From Lewinellaceae bacterium SD302 (GTDB taxonomy: Bacteria > Bacteroidota > Bacteroidia > Chitinophagales > Saprospiraceae): a DNA stretch of 64,000 nucleotides. Under the pieces are notes generated by a model, which ran no database searches, had not been told where the DNA came from, and worked only from the letters and a program-made list of their open reading frames with translations. Of the stretch, positions 47,582-55,558 are shown piece after piece (within the stretch, counting starts at the first letter, position 1; every line of letters starts with the position of its first letter). A program made the position numbers and the translations under genes. The DNA is taken from contig PDLQ01000004.1 in NCBI GenBank assembly GCA_002591745.1, positions 1 through 64,000 of the forward strand. Direction: 5' to 3'.

Positions 47582-47904
47582 CAAAGTAGCAGAGATTATG
47601 GAAAACGTTGCCTCAGCTTAATGCTTTCGGACGAAGCGAAAAACCCCGGTGTTCCGACCTGATTGAGGATTAAGCAGTGATTCGAAAGTTTCGGCAAGAA
47701 TACTGGGTCGAGGACCTCCGGTCCGAGGTACTCGTTGAATCAGTAATCCAAAAGCTCGATTAAGAAAAATGGGGTCGATCCCGATTGTATCGGGACGGTC
47801 CGAGTGTCATATTAGTCGCTCTAGCGAGTACCTCGGACCAGAGGTCCTCGACCCATTCTTCGTTAGGATCTTTGAAGTTGTGATCTGAAAATATTGCTAC
47901 TTTG
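47582..47904. repeat. 323-bp palindromic spacer element bounded by CAAAGTAGCA copies
   Basis: The ends are GGCTGGCAAAGTAGCA (10-mer 47582-47591) and TGCTACTTTGAAGCC (10-mer 47895-47904), facing inwards. The interior holds GGGTCGAGGACCTCCGGTCCGAGGTACTCG (about 47703) and its complement CGAGTACCTCGGACCAGAGGTCCTCGACCC (about 47827), which can pair into a large hairpin, plus the GGGTCGATCCCGATTGTATCGGGAC palindrome nested within. The 464-base spacer holds no gene. Confidence 0.85.
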
Positions 47905-47944
47905 AAGCCAAAAAATGAACACCTACACATCTAACATCTAAGAA

Positions 47945-48862
47945 ATGGCTAAACTCAGAAGAAACCACCAAGCTAAAGGCACCGCTGCCAGTACCGGCTC
48001 TCTGGCCAGGATAGGTATACTGGGTGCCATCATCGCCGCGCTGGCCTGGGGATTCAACAGCTACCTGGGGGACGGGGGCGGAGGAGGACAAGAACCTGAA
48101 CCGGACCGCATCGATTACGCAGGCGCTGAATTTTTCTACCCCACCGGGGGTAAAGGAGAATTGATCGAACACGCCGGATTCGCCCTTTCTTATCTGGAAG
48201 ATTGGGAACAGGCCGAGTGGACTGCCCATATCCTGACCCGTGAAAATCTGGAGAAAGACTGGAATAAACGCAGCAATAATTTTCGCCCGGATCCCTTCGT
48301 GCAAAGTCGGACGGCCATCGACGATGATTACCGTGGCAGTGGTTACGACCGTGGTCACCTGGTTCCTTCGGCTGATCTGGCCTGGAACGCCGAGTGGGCA
48401 GACGAGTCTTTCATGTTCTCCAACATCAGCCCCCAGGCCCGGCAATTCAACCAGGGGATCTGGCGGGAACTGGAAGAAACGACCCGCGATTGGGCCAAGA
48501 AATTCAAACGACTTTACGTAATAACTGGCCCGATCACTACCCAGGCTCCGAAGGGGACCATCGGCCGCCGTAACCGGGTAGCAATTCCGGTAGCTTACTT
48601 TAAAGTACTGCTGGACCTGGACGATCCGGAGCGTAAGGGTATTGGCTTTCTGATTCCCAACCAGGTGAGTTTTGAGCCGCTGTACGATTACGCCTATTCG
48701 ATCGACGAAATTGAAGAGGTCAGCGGACTGAATTTTTTTTCCGACCTTATGCCGCCGGCGCTGGAAGCCAAGATCGAGGCCGATGGGAACATTGACCTGT
48801 GGCCCTTCAACCAGCGCAAATACCAAACACGAATTAACGACTGGAACAATGTCAGCAACTGA
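47945..48862 (+). CDS. membrane-anchored DNA/RNA non-specific endonuclease (NUC1 family)
   Basis: A 305-residue nuclease. One helix (IGILGAIIAALAWGFNSYL) after a basic N-terminus anchors or exports it; a Gly-rich linker follows. The NUC1 domain has the catalytic DRGH in GSGYDRGHLVPSADL, FSNISPQARQFNQGIW with the metal-binding asparagine, and FKRLYVITGPI. It should cut DNA or RNA on the periplasmic side for nutrient scavenging or defence of the envelope (inference). The stop region overlaps the HerA-like ATPase start by 14 bases. Confidence 0.9.
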   Translation: MAKLRRNHQAKGTAASTGSLARIGILGAIIAALAWGFNSYLGDGGGGGQEPEPDRIDYAGAEFFYPTGGKGELIEHAGFALSYLEDWEQAEWTAHILTRENLEKDWNKRSNNFRPDPFVQSRTAIDDDYRGSGYDRGHLVPSADLAWNAEWADESFMFSNISPQARQFNQGIWRELEETTRDWAKKFKRLYVITGPITTQAPKGTIGRRNRVAIPVAYFKVLLDLDDPERKGIGFLIPNQVSFEPLYDYAYSIDEIEEVSGLNFFSDLMPPALEAKIEADGNIDLWPFNQRKYQTRINDWNNVSN

Positions 48863-50411
48863 TAACACCCAAGCTTTTCGCGACGCCATTGAAACGGGCT
48901 ATACTTTCAAGGGAGACCATTTTGTGTTGGGCGGAGCCATGCTGGATGGGGTAGCCATGACCGACTCCCTGGTCAAAATTCCAATGATGACCCTGAACCG
49001 CCACGGGCTGATTGCCGGTGCGACGGGCACGGGTAAGACCAAGACCTTGCAGATCATCGCCGAACAGCTGTCGGCCAAGGGCGTGCCTTCCTTATTGATG
49101 GACATTAAAGGCGACCTGAGTGGAATTGCCCAGCCGAGTGGCGGACACCCGAAGATCGACGAGCGCCACGCCCAGATCGGGATTCCCTTCGAAGCCGGTA
49201 GTTCCCCGGTGGAACTGCTGAGTCTGAGTGACGAACCGGGTGTTCGGTTACGGGCTACGGTAAGTGAGTTCGGTCCGGTGCTTTTCAGCAAAATGCTGGA
49301 CCTGAATGAGACTCAGGCGGGCATCACGGCGGTAGCTTTCAAGTACGCCGATGATGAGAAACTGCCCTTGTTGGATCTTAAGGATTTCCGCAAGATCTTG
49401 CAGTACCTGGCCAACGAGGGCAAGAAAGAAGTAGAAAAGGAATACGGGCGTATCTCTACCGTCAGTATCGGCGCAATTGTGCGTAAGCTGGTGGAACTGG
49501 AGCAGCAGGGAGCAGATACATTTTTCGGGGAACCGAGTTTCGACGTCGATGACCTTTTACGCATCGACGAATTGGGTCGGGGAATCGTCTCCATTCTGCG
49601 ACTTACCGACATCCAAGACCGGCCGAAGCTGTTCAGTACCTTCATGTTGCAATTACTGGCCGAGATTTACGCCAGCTTCCCCGAGGAGGGCGATCTTGAA
49701 CAACCGAAACTGGTAATCTTTATCGACGAGGCCCATTTGGTCTTTGACGAAGCCACCGACGCACTGCTGGATCAGCTGGAAGCCATCATCAAACTGATCC
49801 GTTCCAAAGGGGTCGGAATCTTCTTCGTTACCCAGAATCCGGCGGACATTCCAGAGGATATTCTGGGGCAGTTGGGACTGAAAGTACAGCATGCGCTACG
49901 GGCCTTTACGGCCAAAGACCGCAAGGCGATTAAACTGGCCGCCCAGAACTATCCGTTGACCGACTTCTACGACGTTGAGCAATTATTGACCGAGCTGGGA
50001 ACGGGAGAGGCGATCGTCACCGCTCTGGATCACAAAGGACGCCCTTCACCCCTGGCCCATACTTTGCTGCGTGCACCACAGAGCCGGATGGATATTCTGA
50101 CCAAGCGGGAGATCAAAGCGATTGTAGATAATTCCCGGCTGGTAGCGGAGTACAATAAAGAGGTCGACCGTGAAAGCGCTTACGAACTGCTGAATAAGAA
50201 GATCGAGATAGCCGCCGCCAAAGAGCACCAGGAGGAACTGGAAAAACAACGGGAAAAGGGTCGTAAGTCCACTTCCGGTCGCCGGCGTAAAGAGAAGAGC
50301 CTTTTCGAAAAAATCGTGAACAGTACGACGACCCGGCAAATTGGTCGTACCGTGGCACGGGAGTTTACCCGCGGCTTGCTGGGAGCTTTGGGACTAAAAC
50401 AAACACGCTAG
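48849..50411 (+). CDS. HerA/DUF853-type ATPase
   Basis: A 520-residue cytoplasmic ATPase of the DUF853 (HerA-like) family. Walker A is GATGTGKTKTLQ at about residues 57-68, Walker B is LVIFIDEAHLVF at about 288, and FFVTQNPADIPEDILGQLGLKVQHALRAFTAKD is the sensor/arginine-finger region. A charged coiled tail (EKQREKGRKSTSGRRRKEK) ends the protein. The family is widespread and possibly involved in DNA translocation, but poorly studied. Its ATG lies 14 bases inside the upstream nuclease gene, so it is translationally coupled. The nuclease is exported, which argues against a direct complex. Confidence 0.9.
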   Translation: MSATDNTQAFRDAIETGYTFKGDHFVLGGAMLDGVAMTDSLVKIPMMTLNRHGLIAGATGTGKTKTLQIIAEQLSAKGVPSLLMDIKGDLSGIAQPSGGHPKIDERHAQIGIPFEAGSSPVELLSLSDEPGVRLRATVSEFGPVLFSKMLDLNETQAGITAVAFKYADDEKLPLLDLKDFRKILQYLANEGKKEVEKEYGRISTVSIGAIVRKLVELEQQGADTFFGEPSFDVDDLLRIDELGRGIVSILRLTDIQDRPKLFSTFMLQLLAEIYASFPEEGDLEQPKLVIFIDEAHLVFDEATDALLDQLEAIIKLIRSKGVGIFFVTQNPADIPEDILGQLGLKVQHALRAFTAKDRKAIKLAAQNYPLTDFYDVEQLLTELGTGEAIVTALDHKGRPSPLAHTLLRAPQSRMDILTKREIKAIVDNSRLVAEYNKEVDRESAYELLNKKIEIAAAKEHQEELEKQREKGRKSTSGRRRKEKSLFEKIVNSTTTRQIGRTVAREFTRGLLGALGLKQTR

Positions 50412-50419
50412 AGGTAGTT

Positions 50420-50480
50420 GTTATTACGCCTTTGGCGTTAGCGTGCTTTGCTCCAATGCTCTTCGCCTTAGTGGGCATAG
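50420..50480. repeat. short mini-hairpin words after the HerA-like gene
   Basis: ACGCCTTTGGCGT and neighbouring GCGTGCTTTGCTCC-like words resemble the mini-hairpin arrays at 109-180 and 29966-30080. A 3' end function is possible. Confidence 0.35.
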
Positions 50481-50534
50481 ATTTTTCTGAATGTTTAGGT
50501 AGGAATTTTCATATTTGCGACTGAATTGGCCTCT

Positions 50535-50570
50535 CCCCCCGCCCTCTCCTCCGGAGGAGAGGGCGGGGGG
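50535..50570. repeat. 36-bp perfect palindrome upstream of ctlX
   Basis: CCCCCCGCCCTCTCCTCC is followed directly by its reverse complement with no loop, and flanked by GGCCT / AAAGGCC. It ends 23 bases before the ctlX start codon. It could terminate upstream transcripts, bind a dimeric regulator or control translation. Confidence 0.8.
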
Positions 50571-50593
50571 AAAGGCCCAAACAACTAGCAATT

Positions 50594-51556
50594 ATGTCCT
50601 TTACTCAGCCTGACCAGATAATCTCCGCCCAAACCACCAATCAGATCATGATGGTGCGGCCCCGTAACTTCGGTTTTAACCCGGAGACGGCCGAAGACAA
50701 TGTCTTTCAGACGCCGGTGGCGAAAAAGGATCTGAAGGCCGTGGCCGTAGCGGGTATTGAGGAATTTGATGCTTTCGTGGAGAAGCTAAGGGCAGCTGGT
50801 GTAGATGTGCACGTCATCCAGGATTCCGATCAGCCTGAGAAGCGGGATGCGATTTACCCCAATAACTGGATCACTACCCACGCTGACGGGCTCATCGTTA
50901 CTTATCCCATGTTGTCGGAAAGCCGTCGTCTGGAGCGCCGGCCGGAAATCATCAATTATTTAGAGGAAAACTTCCAGGTATCACGCCGTCTGACGCTGGA
51001 AAGCTGGGAAGAGCAAGACCTCATCCTGGAAGGTACCGGCAGTATGATTCTGGACCGGGAGAACCGGATTGTTTATTGCAGCCTCAGTCAGCGGGCTGAC
51101 GAGCCGGCTTTGCGCGATTGGGCCGAAGCGATGCGCTACGAAGTTTGTGCCTTTCACAGCGAGGGGGAATCGGGAAAGCCGATCTATCACACCAATGTAC
51201 TGATGGCCCTGGGTACTACTCACGCGGTGATCTGCCTGGACGTCATCCCCAACCCGCTGGAACGCCGCGCAGTAGTGGAAAAGCTGGAGTCGACCGGAAA
51301 AAAGATAGTGGAGATCAGCAACGCGCAGGTTGATCAGTTTGCGGGTAATATGCTGGAGGTAGTGGGAACGGACGGGCCGATTTGGTCCATGTCATCCTCT
51401 GCTTTTAATGCGCTGACTCCAGACCAAAGGGAGGAGTTAAGCAATGGTGGAAAAACGCAGTTGCTGCACAGTGATCTCTCTACGATCGAGCAACACGGTG
51501 GTGGAAGCGCCCGCTGTATGATGGCCGAGCTTTTTCTGCCGGAGAACCAGAGTTAG
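50594..51556 (+). CDS. ctlX: CtlX-like amidinotransferase / citrulline-utilisation hydrolase
   Basis: A 320-residue guanidino-modifying enzyme superfamily protein of the CtlX type. Visible motifs are MMVRPRNFGFNPETAEDN at the start, YPNNWITTHADG, LEGTGSMILD (active-site acid), YHTNVLMALG (active-site histidine) and the C-terminal nucleophile cysteine in GGGSARCMMAE. CtlX is thought to hydrolyse citrulline or related amidino compounds. The 36-bp palindrome before the start may control expression. It is a single gene. Confidence 0.85.
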   Translation: MSFTQPDQIISAQTTNQIMMVRPRNFGFNPETAEDNVFQTPVAKKDLKAVAVAGIEEFDAFVEKLRAAGVDVHVIQDSDQPEKRDAIYPNNWITTHADGLIVTYPMLSESRRLERRPEIINYLEENFQVSRRLTLESWEEQDLILEGTGSMILDRENRIVYCSLSQRADEPALRDWAEAMRYEVCAFHSEGESGKPIYHTNVLMALGTTHAVICLDVIPNPLERRAVVEKLESTGKKIVEISNAQVDQFAGNMLEVVGTDGPIWSMSSSAFNALTPDQREELSNGGKTQLLHSDLSTIEQHGGGSARCMMAELFLPENQS

Positions 51557-51724
51557 CTGATACCACACTAAGTTGATTTGTGCTGCCTCGACTTATTTCT
51601 GGCGTATTGGGTGAATGAAGTATGTCCGGACCCAAACAAAATTATGGTCGAATTTACCAGGCCGTAAGCGTCAGCAAAATCTACGGAAGGGCTATATTGG
51701 GACCTAAGCAATTTCAGTTCCTTC

Positions 51725-54700
51725 ATGCACTTACCTCAATTACGGTATGCCACCTGGGTGGTTTTCATCGCAGCGGCTTTTAGCCTGCTTTTTTCTTCCT
51801 GTAACGAAAAGCAGGGCGATTATCTCAACGTTCTCGTCTTTTCCAAAACCGCCGGTTACCGTCACGCATCGATCGATGATGGAAAGGCGATGTTTGAAAA
51901 AATGGCGGAGGATCACCAATTTAAGGTCGAGTTTTCCGAAGATGCGAAAATTTTTAATCGCCAAAACCTGAGCCGGTTCAACGTTATCGTTTTTCTGAGC
52001 ACGACCGGAGATATCCTGGAAAAGCGGGAGCAACAGGCACTGGAGGCCTTTGTTAAAGCCGGCGGTGGCTGGATGGGAATTCACGCTGCTGCGGACACCG
52101 AATACGACTGGCCCTGGTACAACCGCCTAGTGGGCGCCTATTTCGAAAGTCACCCGAATGACCCTAATGTACGCGATGCCGATATCCTGGTGCTCGACAA
52201 GGAACACCCCGCCACGGCTCATTTACCGGATACCTGGGAACGTTCTGACGAATGGTACAACTACAAAGACATCCAGAACTTCGAACCACTATTGCGTCTG
52301 GACGAAACTTCCTACGAAGGCGGCACGAACGGTGACAACCACCCGATCAGCTGGTACAATGAGTTCGACGGTGGCAGGATGTTCTACACCGGTTTGGGAC
52401 ACACCAAAGAGTCTTTCGTGGAAGACAATTTTGTTCAGCACGTCTGGGGAGGCTTACAGTACGTAGCCGGGCCCAAGCGTAAACTCGACTTTTCCAAAGT
52501 CGCCTTCGCTCCCGAAGATAATCGATTTAATGTGGAGGCTATGGTAACCGGCATGTTCGAGCCCATGGAAATGGAGTTACTGCCCGACGGCCGTCCACTC
52601 TGGATTCAGCGACGGGGGGAGATCATGGTCTATGATTTCGACATCGAAGGCAAGATGGAAGTTAACAAACTCGATGTATGGACGAAGCACGAAGACGGTA
52701 TGCTTGGGGTAGCCTTAGATCCTGATTTTGAGGATAATAACTGGTTCTACCTCTACTATAGCCCGAATATTGAAGAATCTATCAACCGCCTCAGCCGCTT
52801 CAAATGGAACGGAGATGGCATTGATCTAGAGACCGAGCAAATTATTCTGGACGTACCCGTAGATCGCAACGAATGCTGCCATAGCGGTGGTAGTCTGGAG
52901 TTTGGCCCAAATGGCTACCTCCATCTCAGTATCGGCGATAATACCAATCCCTTTGACAGCGAAGGCTTTGCGCCCATCGATGACAGTAAGGAAAAAGGTA
53001 ACTGGGATGCCCGGCGTAGCGCCAGTAATACCATGGATCTACGCGGTAAAATCTTACGCATCAAGGTTGAGGAAGACGGTAGTTATACAACCCCCGCCGA
53101 TAACTTGTTTCCCGATGGCAAGGGCGGACGCCCCGAGATCTACGTTATGGGCTGTCGCAATCCTTTCCGCATCAGCGTAGACCAGCAGACCGGGACGGTT
53201 TACTGGGGTGACGTTGGTCCGGACGCAGGTAAAGACAGTACGGTTTTCGGTCCCCGTGGCCATTGCGAAGTTAACTACGCACCTACCGCCGGCTATTACG
53301 GCTGGCCACTGTTCGTTGCTGACAACAAAGCCTATAAGCAACGCGATTTCACCAACGATACCGGCGGCGAAGCTTTTGACCCCATGAAGCCAATTAATGA
53401 CAGCCGTTATAACACTGGTGCCCGCGAACTGCCTCCGGCCAGACCCGCCATGGTATTCTATCCCTACGCGCCCAGCGAAGAGTTTCCCCAGGTCGGTGAA
53501 GGGGGACGTAACCCGATGGCCGGGCCAATATTTCACCGCGAAGATTACCCGGACAGTGAACACGTCTTCCCGGAATACTACGATGGCAAGTTCTTTTTCT
53601 ACGAATGGATGCGCGACTGGGTAATGGCCGCCGAACTGGACGAGGAAGGCAAGGTCACCAGTTTCGAGCGCTTTATGCCGGATCAGGAATTACGTCACCC
53701 CATGGATATGTTGATGGGGCCGGATGGCAGCCTTTACATCCTGGAATACGGCCCGCTCTGGTTTAAGGAAAACAAGGACGCCCGTTTACTAAGGATTCGT
53801 TACAACGCCGGGAATCGCCCACCCGTACCCGCCATGGCCGTGACCAACAGCATCGGCGGTACACCCTTCAAAATACAGGCTAACATTGGAGATTCCGAAG
53901 ACTACGATGGTGACGAGTTAAAAGTCATGTGGATGCTGGATGGCGTAAACATTGGCGAAGAACCCGAACTGGATTACGAAACCAGCGAAAAGGGCGTACG
54001 GACCCTGACGATGCAACTGGACGACGGACAAGGCAACCTGGTCACCGAAAGCCGCGAACTGGTGATCGGTAATAACGTTCCAGACCTGAATATTGACGTA
54101 ACCGGAAATCGCTCTTTTTATTTCGCTGAAGCCGGGCTGAATTACGCCGTAAAGGTTAATGACGCCGAAGACGGCAATCTGGAAAACGGCATCGACCCCG
54201 AGGCCGTAACCGTCAGCCTGGATTATGTAGAAGGGGAAGACCTGATCGCCGTGGAATACGGCCACCAGACTTCCACCGAAGCTACCCAATTCGGGCTGGG
54301 CAAAAATCTGATTGCCGACAGCGACTGCGCCAGTTGCCACCAGGAAAAAGTGGATAACATCGGTCCTTCCTACGAAGCAGTCGCCAAAAAATACCGCAGC
54401 AAGCCCGATGCGGTGGCTTACCTCTCCAATAAGATCATTAATGGCGGCGGCGGCGTCTGGGGAGAACAGGCGATGGCCGCTCACCCCCAGCTCAGTGATA
54501 ACGAAGCCAGCCAAATGGCCGAGTATATCCTGAGTCTTGCCGGGCCACCTGCCGACGGTAAAAAGTCATTGCCACTCGTTGCGAAGAGAAAGCTGGACCA
54601 ACATCGTGACGGCATCCCCGGTCGTTATTATTTCAAGGCCAGTTACACCGACAAGGGAGCCGCCGGTGACCTGCCCCGGCTGACCACGCGGGAAACCATC

Positions 54701-55168
54701 GTATTACGCTCTCCCCGCATCCCCGCCGTTAATTATACGGCAAGCGAAAAAGTACTGGCTTTCACACTGGAAGGTGATCAAAACCCAATGGGTGAGGGTA
54801 GCGTCGAGTTACTTATCCCTTCCCATGAAGGCTGGGTGACCTACGGAGATCTCGACCTCACTGGCATCGGTAATCTGGAAATCAGCATGATGCTGGACCC
54901 GGAGCGTACCGAAGGGGGCACCATCGAACTCCGCAGTGGTAACCCTGCTGACGGCGAGCTGATCGGATCGGTCACCATCGAACACAAGCCGGAAAATTTT
55001 GGCTTCAACCTCCTTAACCTGGAGTTGGACGAAAGCAAAATCCCCGCCGGGGTGCAACCCGTCTACTTGAGTTTCAAAGCCAGTAGTGGCCGCAGCGAAG
55101 GCATGTTGGGAGCACTCATCAATCTGGAATTCAAGCCGCAACCCAACTTATTGAGTATGGGTAAGTAA
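51725..55168 (+). CDS. multidomain lipoprotein: ThuA - glucose/sorbosone dehydrogenase - PKD-like - cytochrome c - CBM6-like
   Basis: An 1147-residue surface or periplasmic lipoprotein (lipobox LFSSC). Domains in order: ThuA-like (about 35-245, VLVFSKTAGYRHASIDDGKAMF and GWMGIHAAADTEYDW); PQQ-type glucose/sorbosone dehydrogenase propeller (about 270-690, GMLGVALDPDFEDNNWFYLYYSP, CHSGGSLEFGPNGYLHLSIGD, GCRNPFRI); PKD-like (about 690-850); cytochrome c with heme motif CASCH near residue 868; and a C-terminal CBM6-like domain. It probably oxidises sugars on the cell surface and passes electrons to its own heme (inference). A TATATTGG box about 30 bases upstream may be the promoter. Confidence 0.9.
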   Translation: MHLPQLRYATWVVFIAAAFSLLFSSCNEKQGDYLNVLVFSKTAGYRHASIDDGKAMFEKMAEDHQFKVEFSEDAKIFNRQNLSRFNVIVFLSTTGDILEKREQQALEAFVKAGGGWMGIHAAADTEYDWPWYNRLVGAYFESHPNDPNVRDADILVLDKEHPATAHLPDTWERSDEWYNYKDIQNFEPLLRLDETSYEGGTNGDNHPISWYNEFDGGRMFYTGLGHTKESFVEDNFVQHVWGGLQYVAGPKRKLDFSKVAFAPEDNRFNVEAMVTGMFEPMEMELLPDGRPLWIQRRGEIMVYDFDIEGKMEVNKLDVWTKHEDGMLGVALDPDFEDNNWFYLYYSPNIEESINRLSRFKWNGDGIDLETEQIILDVPVDRNECCHSGGSLEFGPNGYLHLSIGDNTNPFDSEGFAPIDDSKEKGNWDARRSASNTMDLRGKILRIKVEEDGSYTTPADNLFPDGKGGRPEIYVMGCRNPFRISVDQQTGTVYWGDVGPDAGKDSTVFGPRGHCEVNYAPTAGYYGWPLFVADNKAYKQRDFTNDTGGEAFDPMKPINDSRYNTGARELPPARPAMVFYPYAPSEEFPQVGEGGRNPMAGPIFHREDYPDSEHVFPEYYDGKFFFYEWMRDWVMAAELDEEGKVTSFERFMPDQELRHPMDMLMGPDGSLYILEYGPLWFKENKDARLLRIRYNAGNRPPVPAMAVTNSIGGTPFKIQANIGDSEDYDGDELKVMWMLDGVNIGEEPELDYETSEKGVRTLTMQLDDGQGNLVTESRELVIGNNVPDLNIDVTGNRSFYFAEAGLNYAVKVNDAEDGNLENGIDPEAVTVSLDYVEGEDLIAVEYGHQTSTEATQFGLGKNLIADSDCASCHQEKVDNIGPSYEAVAKKYRSKPDAVAYLSNKIINGGGGVWGEQAMAAHPQLSDNEASQMAEYILSLAGPPADGKKSLPLVAKRKLDQHRDGIPGRYYFKASYTDKGAAGDLPRLTTRETIVLRSPRIPAVNYTASEKVLAFTLEGDQNPMGEGSVELLIPSHEGWVTYGDLDLTGIGNLEISMMLDPERTEGGTIELRSGNPADGELIGSVTIEHKPENFGFNLLNLELDESKIPAGVQPVYLSFKASSGRSEGMLGALINLEFKPQPNLLSMGK

Positions 55169-55176
55169 GGGGACTT

Positions 55177-55426
55177 CAAAGTAGCCAAGTTTTGAAAGCC
55201 CCTAACGTCGTCGAGTGTATTGACAAAGTCGCTTCGTCCGAAAGTCGTTCGTTTTCAATAATTGGCCCGAAACTGAAAGCATGTTACTATTTAGGGTCGA
55301 GGACCTCTGGTCCGAGGTACTCGTAAAAGCGGCAAGTTCCGTTGCTAAAGCGACACTCTGACCAGGTTTTCTCGATCCATTCTTTCCTCAAATCATTGTC
55401 GGTTCCCTATTTACTCTGCTACTTTG
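55177..55426. repeat. 250-bp palindromic spacer element bounded by CAAAGTAGCA-type copies
   Basis: The left end GACTTCAAAGTAGCC (one mismatch) and the right end TGCTACTTTGTTAGCC face inwards. Inside lies GGGTCGAGGACCTCTGGTCCGAGGTACTCG with a degraded complement CTGACCAGGTTTTCTCGATCC. TCGCTTCGTCCGAAAG is the complement of a word in the 47582-47904 element. The 390-base spacer holds no gene besides the smc promoter. Confidence 0.8.
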
Positions 55427-55458
55427 TTAGCCATAATAAACCGTCTTAGCTATATTTG
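55417..55458 (+). promoter_or_regulatory. smc promoter; -33 TTTG lies inside the CAAAGTAGCA repeat
   Basis: TATATTTG (55451-55458) is an exact TAnnTTTG box. The TTTG of the preceding repeat (55423-55426) is 24 bases upstream and could act as the -33 element. The leader would be about 95 bases. Confidence 0.5.
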
Positions 55459-55558
55459 TTCTCCGGCCCATAGCCGCTTACCACACTGATACCACGTCAC
55501 ACTACCGAAACTAAGCCTACCGATTCCGGATAAAATTCCGGATCGAGCAATACCGCCT

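Noticed and set aside
47897-48889. 330-codon minus-strand frame antisense to the nuclease
   Set aside because: Shadow frame; the plus strand encodes an intact NUC1 domain.
47945-50411. A complete HerA-nuclease anti-phage system
   Set aside because: The DUF853 ATPase is widespread outside defence islands and the nuclease is exported; kept only as a coupled pair worth testing.
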